Shown piece by piece: positions 54,902 to 63,065 of a stretch of DNA of 64,000 nt. Numbering within the stretch: the first letter of the stretch is position 1; every line of letters begins with the position of its first letter. Location of the stretch: assembly GCA_903901335.1 (NCBI GenBank), contig CAIUQR010000059.1, positions 1-64,000 of the forward strand, given 5' to 3'. The DNA is from an uncultured delta proteobacterium. Its GTDB lineage: Bacteria > Desulfobacterota > Desulfobulbia > Desulfobulbales > Desulfocapsaceae. The notes under the pieces are model-generated. The model did no database searches. It was given only the letters and a program-made list of their open reading frames with translations, and had not been told where the DNA came from. Position numbers and translations under genes: made by a program.

Positions 54902-55693
54902 TTACAGACACCGGTTCAAGGAAACATTGCCGGCTGGTTGTAGTCTCGGGGCTTGGTCGTGTCCGGGCTTATCGTTTCGGCTTATCATGGTCAGAAAACC
55001 GCATCCTGACGACCATCCGTACCTATCCCTATCCCGGTCTATATCAAACGAAAATGCCGCTTCGGTAAGACTCTCGGGACTGGAACCGAAGTTCAGAACC
55101 AGCGGCGATTCGCCTTTCACCCACTTGATGGCCGCACCGGCAGGTGATACGCCGATCCTCTCCAGGGACAGCTCCATCCAGACATCCGTTTCCCTCCCGT
55201 CGGTAAGCCTCAGATACCCCTTTGATACAATAGTGAGATACTGGCATTCATAGTGCAGCTTGTGGGATAGAAAGGATACCTGAAACGGCGCCCCGCCGAG
55301 TTCCAAATGTTTCGGTAATGACTGACTGCTTCCCTTTCCTGAATACAATGCCACAAAATCCGTCGATCCCAGAAGGGAATGAAGAATGACATTTCGGCCG
55401 ATTACCTCTCCTGCCAGGGCGGCTATAACTCTTTCCGTTTGCAGGAGTGTCTCAGAACATCCTTTCTCTCCGTCCCCGGCCGGTGTCACGGAGGCTCGCG
55501 GCAGCTTCCTGTCGCCAGGGCTGTCAACGGCATTTATCCAGGGCCGCTGTGATGAATATTTCTTTATTCCCCCCATCTGAATCTTTCCCCCTCTGAAATT
55601 TTCAAATATATCCATAACCAACTGATCAGGAGTTGCATTCACCCCAAACCCTGGGTTGACAATATCTATCGTATTGATCCCCATCACTTTCAA
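54902..55693 (-). CDS. truncated relative of the FDIDxDG-type surface/calcium-binding proteins
   Basis: A 263-aa protein without signal peptide or membrane segment. By eye, the second half matches a conserved pattern of large delta/gammaproteobacterial proteins: a beta stretch ending in a TADGRE-like segment (GYLRLTDGRETDVWMELSLE), then PLVLNF, then LTEAAFSFDIDRDRDRYGW, and GCGFLTMI where those proteins have SGFLALDRNGDG. In those homologues a calcium-binding Asp-rich region continues for hundreds of residues; here the protein stops about 30 residues later with unrelated sequence. It therefore looks C-terminally truncated. The start is uncertain (TTG 55693, GTG 55687 or ATG 55684), and a perfect palindrome overlaps it. 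Confidence 0.6.
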   Translation of the reverse strand: MKVMGINTIDIVNPGFGVNATPDQLVMDIFENFRGGKIQMGGIKKYSSQRPWINAVDSPGDRKLPRASVTPAGDGEKGCSETLLQTERVIAALAGEVIGRNVILHSLLGSTDFVALYSGKGSSQSLPKHLELGGAPFQVSFLSHKLHYECQYLTIVSKGYLRLTDGRETDVWMELSLERIGVSPAGAAIKWVKGESPLVLNFGSSPESLTEAAFSFDIDRDRDRYGWSSGCGFLTMISRNDKPGHDQAPRLQPAGNVSLNRCL

Positions 55694-55699
55694 AGTGAT
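55683..55699. promoter_or_regulatory. perfect 8-bp palindrome at the start of the truncated gene
   Basis: ATCACTTT-C-AAAGTGAT is a perfect inverted repeat with a one-base centre. It covers all candidate start codons of the minus-strand gene, so it could be an operator or an RNA hairpin masking initiation. No regulator gene is adjacent. Confidence 0.5.
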
Positions 55700-55791
55700 A
55701 GAGCAGCAAACATCTTTCCTCCCTCTTTTCGGCAGATTTTCAACATACCTATAGCATCATTGTGCACTCAGCTCATATTCCTGAAACCCTC

Positions 55792-55820
55792 TTGACTTTT
55801 GACCACCTTCGGAGTAATGT
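55792..55820 (+). promoter_or_regulatory. sigma70-type promoter of the glutamate synthase operon
   Basis: TTGACT (55792-55797), a 17-base spacer, then TAATGT (55815-55820). The predicted transcript begins near 55827, about 90 bases before the first start codon. Confidence 0.55.
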
Positions 55821-55828
55821 TTCAGGTC

Positions 55829-55887
55829 CATCGCAATATTGTTATCGCTGTTGATTAACTGCACAAAAAAGTCACAAAATTGCGATG
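55829..55887 (+). promoter_or_regulatory. 9-bp inverted repeat closing the glutamate synthase leader
   Basis: CATCGCAAT (55829-55837) pairs exactly with ATTGCGATG (55879-55887). The 41-base loop is AT-rich. Since the predicted transcription start is at about 55827, the stem would close the 5' leader right at its beginning, about 30 bases before the start codon. Confidence 0.5.
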
Positions 55888-55917
55888 AATTACTAAAAAA
55901 TCAATCAGGAGAAAGGC

Positions 55918-57057
55918 ATGTGTCGTTTAGCCCTGAAGACAGCCAATGAACCGTTTTCCCCTTACACGGTTCTGACCGCCATGGAGGCCATGAAGGAAGG
56001 CTACGACGGCTCCGGTTTAGGTATTCTTCTCCGGGGTATGGAGTTTGAGGATTTTAAATATAATCCTAAATTTCCGATTCTATCCGGAATAGCCCACAGC
56101 GAAAAATCATGGCATCGTCTCGACGATTTCATGGAAAACCGCGGTTATGATCTGAAATACGATCATAAATTTGCCATGCGGCGGGATCTGATCGAGGCAA
56201 AGGACCGGTATCGTTACTTCGTCCGGGCCTACCGGATGCCTGACCGTTTCTCGAACAGCACCCAGGATGAAAAAGACGAGGAGCTGATGCTCACCCGTCT
56301 TGCCCTGCGCAAAGACGGAGAAAAACACGGCGATCTCACCGTCTACTCCTTCTGGCCCGATGTGACTGTGATAAAAGAGGTCGGCTGGCCGCTCCAGGTC
56401 GGCGATACTCTCTGCCTGCACGATGGTCAGATTAAATCGCGCGTCTGTATGGCCCAAGGGCGGCAGAACACCAACTACGGTATCAACCTTTACGCCTGTC
56501 ACCCGTTTTTTCTGCAGGGCATCGCGACCATGACCAATGGCGAAAACACCGCCTTCGTGCCGATCCGCGACTGGCTGCTGGGCAAGGCCTTCCCCGGATA
56601 TATGGGATACCAGAGTGATTCCGAGGTCTTCGCCCATATCCTCCATTACACCTTGAAGATGCTGAAACTGCCGCTGCAGGCCTATAAACACATCATCACC
56701 CCTCTCAGCCCGAGCGAGCTTTCCCTGCATCCCCAAGGTGAATTTCTGATGGGCCTGCGCAGTGTCTGCAGGCGTCTGATTATTGACGGCCCGAACACGG
56801 TCATCGGCACCCTGCCCGACGAGACCTGTCTGCTGGTCATGGATCAGAAGAAGATGCGGCCGGCAACGGTCGGCGGAAGGCCTGGAGAATGGGCAATTGC
56901 CTCCGAGATGTGCGGCGTCGATGCGATGATACCGGATCGTGACCCATCCTTCGATTTCCAGCCGATGCGTGAACATACAATCCTTGTACCCCCAGATAGA
57001 AAGGAACTGACAATATGGTCTCAGTACGACCCGTATCCGTTACCCCAAGCAGCCTGA
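55918..57057 (+). CDS. glutamate synthase, glutamine amidotransferase subunit (archaeal type)
   Basis: A 379-aa Ntn-hydrolase subunit that releases ammonia from glutamine. The N-terminal Cys after Met1 (MCRLALKTANEPF) is the expected nucleophile after processing, and the DGSGLGILLRG segment matches the Gln amidotransferase class II fold. The length and separate gene fit the split, archaeal-type GltS, in which the large bacterial subunit is divided into three genes. AGGAGAAAGG precedes the ATG. It overlaps the next gene by 43 bases. A promoter and leader stem lie upstream. Together the operon makes glutamate from 2-oxoglutarate and glutamine. Confidence 0.93.
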   Translation: MCRLALKTANEPFSPYTVLTAMEAMKEGYDGSGLGILLRGMEFEDFKYNPKFPILSGIAHSEKSWHRLDDFMENRGYDLKYDHKFAMRRDLIEAKDRYRYFVRAYRMPDRFSNSTQDEKDEELMLTRLALRKDGEKHGDLTVYSFWPDVTVIKEVGWPLQVGDTLCLHDGQIKSRVCMAQGRQNTNYGINLYACHPFFLQGIATMTNGENTAFVPIRDWLLGKAFPGYMGYQSDSEVFAHILHYTLKMLKLPLQAYKHIITPLSPSELSLHPQGEFLMGLRSVCRRLIIDGPNTVIGTLPDETCLLVMDQKKMRPATVGGRPGEWAIASEMCGVDAMIPDRDPSFDFQPMREHTILVPPDRKELTIWSQYDPYPLPQAA

Positions 57058-58655
57058 CCTACAGCGATATCCCGTGGATCGTCGAACACCGTGAAGACAG
57101 GTGCACCCTGTGCGGCCACTGCACCTCGGTCTGCCCGAAGAACGCAATCTACCTGGCCCACCGGCGCCAGAGGATGCCGAAACTTGATATCCTGAACAAG
57201 AACCGGAGCAATGACTACCGGACCTTCGTCGGTATCCGCCAGCGAACCACTATGGCCAACGCCTGTATCGGCTGCGCAATGTGTGCGATGGTCTGCCCCA
57301 ATGAGGCCATCACCCCGGTACCGAACACCAATGAACACCGCTCCCTCTTTTTTCATAATCAGAAAGGGGAACCCCGTAAACGCGGCGGACGCAGAAATGC
57401 CGGCGGGCCCACTCTTCTCGACAGGATATTATTCGACAGGATCTCGATGCTTACCGACCCGGCTCTGGATGCCGGACGTCACGAATTCAACGTTACCACA
57501 ACGCTTGGCAGGGTTCTTGCGCCGGAAGAATTCCTGAACCGGACATTGAATGGCGGCTGGATCCCCCCGACCAGGGAAATCTTCCCGTTTGTGATCGGAT
57601 CGATGTCCTTTGGCGCCCTTTCACCGAATATGTGGCTCGGTCTCCTGCAGGGTGTTGCCTACTGCAACGAGGTCCTGGGCATCCCGGTAGTCATGTGTAC
57701 CGGCGAAGGCGGCTGTCCGCCGTGGGTTCTCAGAAGCAGATATCTGAAATACCTTATCCTGCAGATTGCCTCCGGTTACTTTGGCTGGGATGAGATCATC
57801 AGGGCCATCCCGGAAATGCAGTGTGATCCGGCCGCAATAGAGATCAAATACGGCCAGGGGGCAAAACCCGGCGACGGCGGTCTCTTAATGTGGTTCAAAG
57901 TCTCCAAGATGATCGCCCGTCTGCGCGGCGTCCCCGAAGGAGTTGATCTTCCATCGCCGCCGGTCCACCAGACCCTCTATTCCATCGAAGAGAGCGTCAT
58001 GAAGATGATGCAGACCCTGTCCATGGCCTTTAATCATAAGGTCCCGGTCTACCCGAAGATCTCGGCCTCGACCTCGTCCAAGTCGGTTCTGAATAATCTG
58101 GTCCGCAATCCCTATGCCGGCGGGCTGGTTATCGACGGTATCGACGGAGGCACAGGCGCTGCCTACAATGTCTCGATGGACGCCACCGGGCATCCCATCG
58201 CCTCGAACGTGCGAGAATGTTATCTGGATCTGATCGCTCAGGGCAAGCAGAACGAGATACCGATCTTTGCCGCCGGTGGTATCGGCAAAAACGGCAATGT
58301 CGCCCAGAACGGCATGGCCCTCATCATGCTCGGGGCCTCCGGTGTCCATATCGGCAAGTATGTGATGCAGGCTGCCGCCGGTTGTCTCGGCAACGAGAAA
58401 AATCGTTGTAATGTCTGTAACGTGGGAATATGTCCGAAAGGCATCACCAGCCAGAATCCTAAACTCTACCGTCGTCTTGACGCCGACCTGGTTGCTGAAC
58501 GGGTTGGCGATATCTTCATGTCGATCCAGACGGAGATGAAAAAGATCATGGCACCTCTGGGCCGGTCCCAGAGTCTGCCCATCGGCATGTCCGATGCCCT
58601 GGGTATCAACGATAAGGATGCGGCAGAAAGGCTGCAGATCAAATATGTCTGTTAA
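57015..58655 (+). CDS. glutamate synthase FMN-binding subunit with N-terminal ferredoxin domain
   Basis: A 546-aa subunit. The N-terminal 110 residues carry two 4Fe-4S motifs, CTLCGHCTSVCPKNAI and CIGCAMCAMVCPNEAI. The rest is the FMN/TIM-barrel glutamate synthase domain with FVIGSMSFGALSPN, YGQGAKPGDGGLLMWFKVS, LVIDGIDGGTGAAYNVSMD, the glycine-rich IFAAGGIGKNG, and the CNVCNVGICPKGIT Cys cluster of the 3Fe-4S site. It accepts ammonia from the amidotransferase subunit and forms glutamate at the FMN. The start overlaps the previous gene by 43 bases. The extra ferredoxin domain suggests that it can receive electrons from clusters on the third subunit. Confidence 0.94.
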   Translation: MVSVRPVSVTPSSLTYSDIPWIVEHREDRCTLCGHCTSVCPKNAIYLAHRRQRMPKLDILNKNRSNDYRTFVGIRQRTTMANACIGCAMCAMVCPNEAITPVPNTNEHRSLFFHNQKGEPRKRGGRRNAGGPTLLDRILFDRISMLTDPALDAGRHEFNVTTTLGRVLAPEEFLNRTLNGGWIPPTREIFPFVIGSMSFGALSPNMWLGLLQGVAYCNEVLGIPVVMCTGEGGCPPWVLRSRYLKYLILQIASGYFGWDEIIRAIPEMQCDPAAIEIKYGQGAKPGDGGLLMWFKVSKMIARLRGVPEGVDLPSPPVHQTLYSIEESVMKMMQTLSMAFNHKVPVYPKISASTSSKSVLNNLVRNPYAGGLVIDGIDGGTGAAYNVSMDATGHPIASNVRECYLDLIAQGKQNEIPIFAAGGIGKNGNVAQNGMALIMLGASGVHIGKYVMQAAAGCLGNEKNRCNVCNVGICPKGITSQNPKLYRRLDADLVAERVGDIFMSIQTEMKKIMAPLGRSQSLPIGMSDALGINDKDAAERLQIKYVC

Positions 58656-58721
58656 CCAGCAAGCCCGATCAGTTTGTGCCTGGTCCGGCCAAGAGCTGAT
58701 ATCTGAGAGAAGGAGTTTTCA

Positions 58722-61079
58722 GTGACTATGATTGTAAAAGGCCGCGACGAACAGGGCCGGCGAATCAATTCCATGGATTTCGAGAAGATGGTGCGGGAGG
58801 CCGCGGCAAACTCCGCCCACCTCACCCTTGAATCCTACGGTCAGCACAATATCGGCCTCAGGTTACAGCACCCGGATGGTCTGCATATCGAGGTAAAAGG
58901 ACCATCGGGCCAGCGGCTCGGCTGCATGGGAATGCCGGGGACCTCCATCGTCTGCCATGGCGCCACCTCCGACGATGTCGGCTATCTGAATATCGGTGCG
59001 GAAATCACCGTCCTCGGAAACGCCACCAACGGCGCCTGTAACGCCATGGCCATGGGCAAGGTCTACATCAAAGGCTCCATCGGTGCCCGTGGTCTGACCA
59101 TGACCAAATGGAATCCGGATTATAAAAAGCCCGAACTCTGGGTCCTTGGTTCGACGGGTGATTCCTTTGCCGAATTTAACTGCGGCGGCACCGCCGTGGT
59201 CTGCGGTATCGATCCGAAGAACCCCGAAAATGTTCTGGGATACAGGCCCTGTGTCGGCATGGTCGGCGGTGTGATCTATTTTCGCGGCAAAACCGATGGC
59301 TCCTACGCCAAAACCAATGCCCGTCTCGACCGTCCCAATGACGAACAATGGCAGTGGTTGATGGAGAGAATGGGCTACTTCCTGAAACAGATCGGCTCTC
59401 CTGATCTGCTGCCCACCCTCTCTGTCCGCGAAGAATGGCAGGTACTGGTCTCCATTACCCCGCAGGAAAGAGCGCTGATGTTCGCAGGCCCTATGCCGAT
59501 GGCTGAATTCCGGGAAAAATTCTGGAAGGATGCCTTTGGCGGCGGTGATCCGTTGCGTGATATCGCCCCCGGCCTTGACCGCAGCCCCATTGAGGCTATC
59601 GTCTCAGGTGATCTGCGCCGCAACAGACCCTACTGGGCCAATTGCGAAGCAGCAGCTCCCTGTACTTACTACTGCCCGGTCCATATTCCGACCGTGGAGC
59701 GATTGCGTCTGATCAGGGAAGGGCGGGCCGACGAGGCCTATGAGATGCTCCTGCGGTATACCCCTCTGCCCGGCGTAGTCTGCGGTGCCATCTGTCCCAA
59801 TCTCTGCATAGAAAACTGTTCCCGACAGGGTGTGGACACGGCCATCGATGTGCAAATCCTTGGACGCGCAGTCAGCCATTTCAAGGCCCCGGCCGTGGCC
59901 AAGCCCATCGGTAAAAAGGTTGCGGTGATCGGCGCAGGCCCTGGCGGTATGAACGCAGCCTGGCAACTGGCCCTGGCAGGCGTCGAGGTCCATATCTATG
60001 AAAAGGACAAAAAGATCGGCGGCAAGCTTGCTCAGGTCATCCCCTGGGAGCGTCTGCCTCAGGCCATCTGGGACCAGGAGATAGAACGTTTTCTGTCCAC
60101 CCCCAATATTCATGTTCATCTCGGGGCGGGGATGGATAAGAAAAAATTCGCCAAACTGCATAAAGATTTCGATTATGTGGTTGTGGCCGTCGGCACCCAT
60201 GCTCCCCGCCGTATTCCGTTCCCCGGTCATGAACGGGTTATAGCCGCGCTGGATTTCCTGAAGAGTGCAAAGAGCGACACCCCACCTGCAATCGGCAGGG
60301 AGGTGGTCATTATCGGCGCCGGCAACGTCGGCTGCGATGTCGCCTGCGAGGCCTACCGGCTCGGAGCCGAAAAGGTGACCCTGATCGATATTCAAAAACC
60401 GCTGGCCTTCGGCAAAGAAAAAGAAAATGCCGAGACATTAGGGGCAACCTTCCGCTGGCCGGTCAAGACGAAAGAGGTCACCGCGGAAGGACTGGTCATG
60501 GACACGGGCGAGGTCATCCCTGCCCAGACCGTGATCATCTCCATCGGTGATGTCCCGGCCCTGCCCTTCCTGCCTGCTACCGTCGATACCGTCAAGGTCG
60601 GCGGGGCCGACTGGATCAAGACAGACACATGCCATCTCACCAGTGATACAAAGGTGCTCGCCATCGGCGATGTGGAAAAACCGGGGCTCGCCACCCATGC
60701 CCTGGGTGCCGGGAAGACGGCCGCCGAGTTCATCCTGGCAACCTTCCAGGGTGTCGAATGGAAACCATTTACGAAAAAGCTGATTCCACAGCAGGCCTTA
60801 ACGATCACTCACTATATTCCGAGCGATTTCGAGGCGACCCAGGACAATCAGGCCGACCGTTGTCTTTCCTGCGCCTCCTGCCGTGACTGTCATCTGTGCG
60901 AGACCATCTGCCCGACAGGTGCAATCAGCAGGCGGGCTCTGAATCCAGAGGGTGTTATCGGACAGGTCCCCGGCTTCAAGGCATCGTACGAGTATATCTC
61001 CGATGATACAAAATGCATCGCCTGCGGCTTCTGTGCCGACACCTGTCCCTGCGGTATCTGGACAATGCATGTGTATTAA
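58722..61079 (+). CDS. glutamate synthase GXGXG domain fused to NAD(P)H oxidoreductase and ferredoxin domains
   Basis: A 785-aa multidomain protein. Residues about 1-240 form the beta-helix GXGXG domain (NIGAEITVLGNATNGACNAM, VGGVIYFRGK). A Cys-rich link (about 305-370, CEAAAPCTYYCPVHIPT and CGAICPNLCIENC) resembles the N-terminal cluster domain of GltD. Residues about 396-690 are the FAD/NAD(P)H module with VIGAGPGGMNAAWQLALAG and IIGAGNVGCDVACEA. The C-terminus carries two more 4Fe-4S motifs, CASCRDCHLCETICPTGAI and CIACGFCADTCPCG. It therefore joins the third split GltS subunit to a GltD-like reductase in one chain. A GTG start at 58722 follows AGAAGGAG. A terminator follows the stop. Confidence 0.93.
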   Translation: MTMIVKGRDEQGRRINSMDFEKMVREAAANSAHLTLESYGQHNIGLRLQHPDGLHIEVKGPSGQRLGCMGMPGTSIVCHGATSDDVGYLNIGAEITVLGNATNGACNAMAMGKVYIKGSIGARGLTMTKWNPDYKKPELWVLGSTGDSFAEFNCGGTAVVCGIDPKNPENVLGYRPCVGMVGGVIYFRGKTDGSYAKTNARLDRPNDEQWQWLMERMGYFLKQIGSPDLLPTLSVREEWQVLVSITPQERALMFAGPMPMAEFREKFWKDAFGGGDPLRDIAPGLDRSPIEAIVSGDLRRNRPYWANCEAAAPCTYYCPVHIPTVERLRLIREGRADEAYEMLLRYTPLPGVVCGAICPNLCIENCSRQGVDTAIDVQILGRAVSHFKAPAVAKPIGKKVAVIGAGPGGMNAAWQLALAGVEVHIYEKDKKIGGKLAQVIPWERLPQAIWDQEIERFLSTPNIHVHLGAGMDKKKFAKLHKDFDYVVVAVGTHAPRRIPFPGHERVIAALDFLKSAKSDTPPAIGREVVIIGAGNVGCDVACEAYRLGAEKVTLIDIQKPLAFGKEKENAETLGATFRWPVKTKEVTAEGLVMDTGEVIPAQTVIISIGDVPALPFLPATVDTVKVGGADWIKTDTCHLTSDTKVLAIGDVEKPGLATHALGAGKTAAEFILATFQGVEWKPFTKKLIPQQALTITHYIPSDFEATQDNQADRCLSCASCRDCHLCETICPTGAISRRALNPEGVIGQVPGFKASYEYISDDTKCIACGFCADTCPCGIWTMHVY

Positions 61080-61100
61080 AAGATTTTCCTCATGAGAAAC

Positions 61101-61133
61101 AAAAAAGCCCTGCCACCCGGCAGGGCTTTTTTG
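61101..61133. terminator. bidirectional terminator after the glutamate synthase operon
   Basis: GCCCTGCC (61107-61114) and GGCAGGGC (61119-61126) form a perfect 8-bp stem with a 4-base loop, with an A-run before and a T-run after. It lies between the glutamate synthase and phosphate-transport operons, which converge. Confidence 0.93.
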
Positions 61134-61157
61134 TTTCCTTCTCTCAAGAGACAGGGA

Positions 61158-61427
61158 TTATTTACGGACGAACCGAAGGATTACCTTGTATTTCTCCGAG
61201 TCGATGTCCTTGGGCAGAGAATTGGCATCGGGTACTAAAATGGTGAGCACCCGCCCCCTTTGCGGATCATTAACTTTTTTTCCCCGGCGTTCCATACCCG
61301 ATGGACCTGCAATTCCCTTGCGTGGCTGACGTATATGGAGAAGATGCGCCTCGACAGTGGAACCGGTCTCAGCGGCCCTCGGCGGAGTTGGCCCGAGTGG
61401 CGGTATCGAACCGATGATAATTTCCAT
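61158..61427 (-). CDS. small Pro/Arg-rich unknown at the end of the Pst operon
   Basis: An 89-aa protein I do not recognise. It begins MEIIIGSIPPLGPTPPRAAE, is Pro- and Gly-rich in its first half and basic in the middle (GMERRGKKVNDPQRGRV), and ends with YKVILRFVRK. It has no membrane segment and no Cys. A strong GAGGAGAG site eight bases before the ATG supports a real gene. It lies 52 bases after the stop of a Pst ATPase gene on the same strand, so it is probably the last gene of the phosphate-transport operon, and a terminator follows. A role in regulating transport or binding nucleic acid is guesswork. Confidence 0.7.
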   Translation of the reverse strand: MEIIIGSIPPLGPTPPRAAETGSTVEAHLLHIRQPRKGIAGPSGMERRGKKVNDPQRGRVLTILVPDANSLPKDIDSEKYKVILRFVRK

Positions 61428-61479
61428 AATTTCGCTCTCCTCAGCTGGTATCTTCAGCGGCAGAAGTACAAATCAGTGC

Positions 61480-62265
61480 TCAACCGAACCGTCCTTCAAT
61501 GTAATCAGCGGTTTTGCGATGCCTCGGGGTGACGAATATCTCCTCAGTCGTCTCGTGCTCTATGAGTTCTCCCAACAGCATGAACGCGCATTCGTCGCTG
61601 GCCCGGCGGGCCTGGGCCATGTTATGGGTCACAATCAAAATGGTAAACTGCCCTCGCAGATCCCAGATCAGCTCTTCGACGGCCTCAGTCCCCTTGGGGT
61701 CGAGTGCCGAGCAGGGTTCATCCATCAGCAGCACCTGGGGCTTGACAGGCAGGAGACGGGCGATACACAGCTTCTGCTGTTCCTCCAGTGAAAGCGATAT
61801 AGCCCTGTGTTTCAGCCGGTCCTTGACCTTGTCCCACAAGAGCACCTGTCTGAGGGCCTTTTCGACAATGTCGTTCGCCTCCGACCTGGACACCTTCAGG
61901 GAAGACGGAGTATGGATCTTATGGCCGAACAGGATATTCTCTCTGATGGACAAAGGCAGTGGATTGGGGCGCTGAAAGACCATCCCCACCTGCTTGCGGA
62001 GCTGAACCGGCTCGACATCCCGGGCATAGATATTTTCATCCAGGACCTTGATGGCCCCCTCCACCCGGACATAGCCCAACCGCTCGTTAATCCTGTTGAT
62101 ACTGCGCAGCAAGGTCGATTTTCCACAGCCTGAGGGTCCTATAAGTGAGGTGATAATCCCCTTTTTGACTTGGATATTGACATCGGTCAGGGCCTGGAAT
62201 GTTCCGTACCAGAGGTTCAGGCCAATGGTTTCGACGGCGTTGGTCATTTCTTTTTCTGCTATCAT
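61480..62265 (-). CDS. pstB: phosphate ABC transporter ATPase, copy with degenerate signature motif
   Basis: A protein of about 261 aa belonging to the PstB family. The P-loop is GPSGCGKST (43-51), the Q-loop VFQRPNPLP has its Gln (98), Walker B is LLMDEPCSALDP (Asp182, Glu183), and the H-loop is VTHNMAQA (His214). All of these are normal. The ABC signature is not: where PstB has LSGGQ, this protein has LSLEEQ, so two Gly residues that contact ATP across the dimer are lost. It could not form a normal homodimer site. The next gene encodes a PstB with the opposite pattern. Starts are possible at 62277 (TTG), 62265 and 62247. Confidence 0.93.
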   Translation of the reverse strand: MIAEKEMTNAVETIGLNLWYGTFQALTDVNIQVKKGIITSLIGPSGCGKSTLLRSINRINERLGYVRVEGAIKVLDENIYARDVEPVQLRKQVGMVFQRPNPLPLSIRENILFGHKIHTPSSLKVSRSEANDIVEKALRQVLLWDKVKDRLKHRAISLSLEEQQKLCIARLLPVKPQVLLMDEPCSALDPKGTEAVEELIWDLRGQFTILIVTHNMAQARRASDECAFMLLGELIEHETTEEIFVTPRHRKTADYIEGRFG

Positions 62266-62273
62266 GCGGATTC

Positions 62274-63065
62274 TCAACCAAACCTTCCATCTAAATAATC
62301 TTTTGTTCTTTGATCCTTGACCTGACCGGCAAACAGATCTTCGGTAATGCCCACCTCAACAACCTCGCCGTCCAGGAATAAGGCCATCCGGTCAGCGAGC
62401 CGCCGGGCCTGCTGCACCAGATTGGTGACAAGGACGATGGTCATCTCCTTTTTCAACTTCTTTAAGACATCCTCTATCCGCATTGTGGTCACCGGATCGA
62501 CCGCGATGGAGAATTCATCGAGCATTAACAACTCAGGCTCCTGGGAAAGGGCGCGGGCAATGGTCAAGCGCTGCTGCTGACCACCCGAGAGCAGACTGCC
62601 GAGCGAATCGAGCCGGTCTTTGACCTCGTCCCACAGGGCAGCCCGTTCAAGACACCGCTCGACGATGATATCCAGGTCGGCTTTTCCGGTGACGCCGGAA
62701 AGTCGCGGGGCAAGTGCGACATTTTCATAGACGGTAAGCGGCAGGCCGACCGGAAGCGGGAAGACCACACCTATCCGCTTGCGCAGGCTGTAGACATTGC
62801 GCCATTTGCGGATATCCCTGTCGTTGAACGTGATCTGACCGGTGAAGGTCATGGAGGGATTGAAGATATCCATCCGATTCAGCGTCTTCAGAAAGGAGGT
62901 CTTGCCGCTGTTGGCGGGACCGATGATCCCGAAAATCTCATGTTCATGAACATCGAAGGTAACGCTCTCGAGAACGGTCCTGCCTCCATAACTGATGGCA
63001 ACATCTTTGACTGCCAGTTTTACCGGATTATCAATATGTGGAAGTGATGCCATAGCCGTTACCAT
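62274..63065 (-). CDS. pstB: phosphate ABC transporter ATPase, copy with intact signature but no Q- or H-loop residues
   Basis: A 263-aa PstB paralogue. The ABC signature LSGGQQQRLTIA (159-170) is perfect and Walker B is MLDEFSIAVDP (Asp183, Glu184). The P-loop reads GPANSGKT (49-56), keeping Lys and Thr but with Asn in place of a Gly. The Q-loop Gln is replaced by Pro103 (VVFPLPVG), and the H-loop His by Asn215 (VTNLVQQA). These losses complement the neighbouring copy: together they would form one complete site and one degenerate site. The gene overlaps pstA by seven bases, and its stop abuts the next ATPase gene. AGGAAAAA precedes the ATG. Confidence 0.92.
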   Translation of the reverse strand: MVTAMASLPHIDNPVKLAVKDVAISYGGRTVLESVTFDVHEHEIFGIIGPANSGKTSFLKTLNRMDIFNPSMTFTGQITFNDRDIRKWRNVYSLRKRIGVVFPLPVGLPLTVYENVALAPRLSGVTGKADLDIIVERCLERAALWDEVKDRLDSLGSLLSGGQQQRLTIARALSQEPELLMLDEFSIAVDPVTTMRIEDVLKKLKKEMTIVLVTNLVQQARRLADRMALFLDGEVVEVGITEDLFAGQVKDQRTKDYLDGRFG

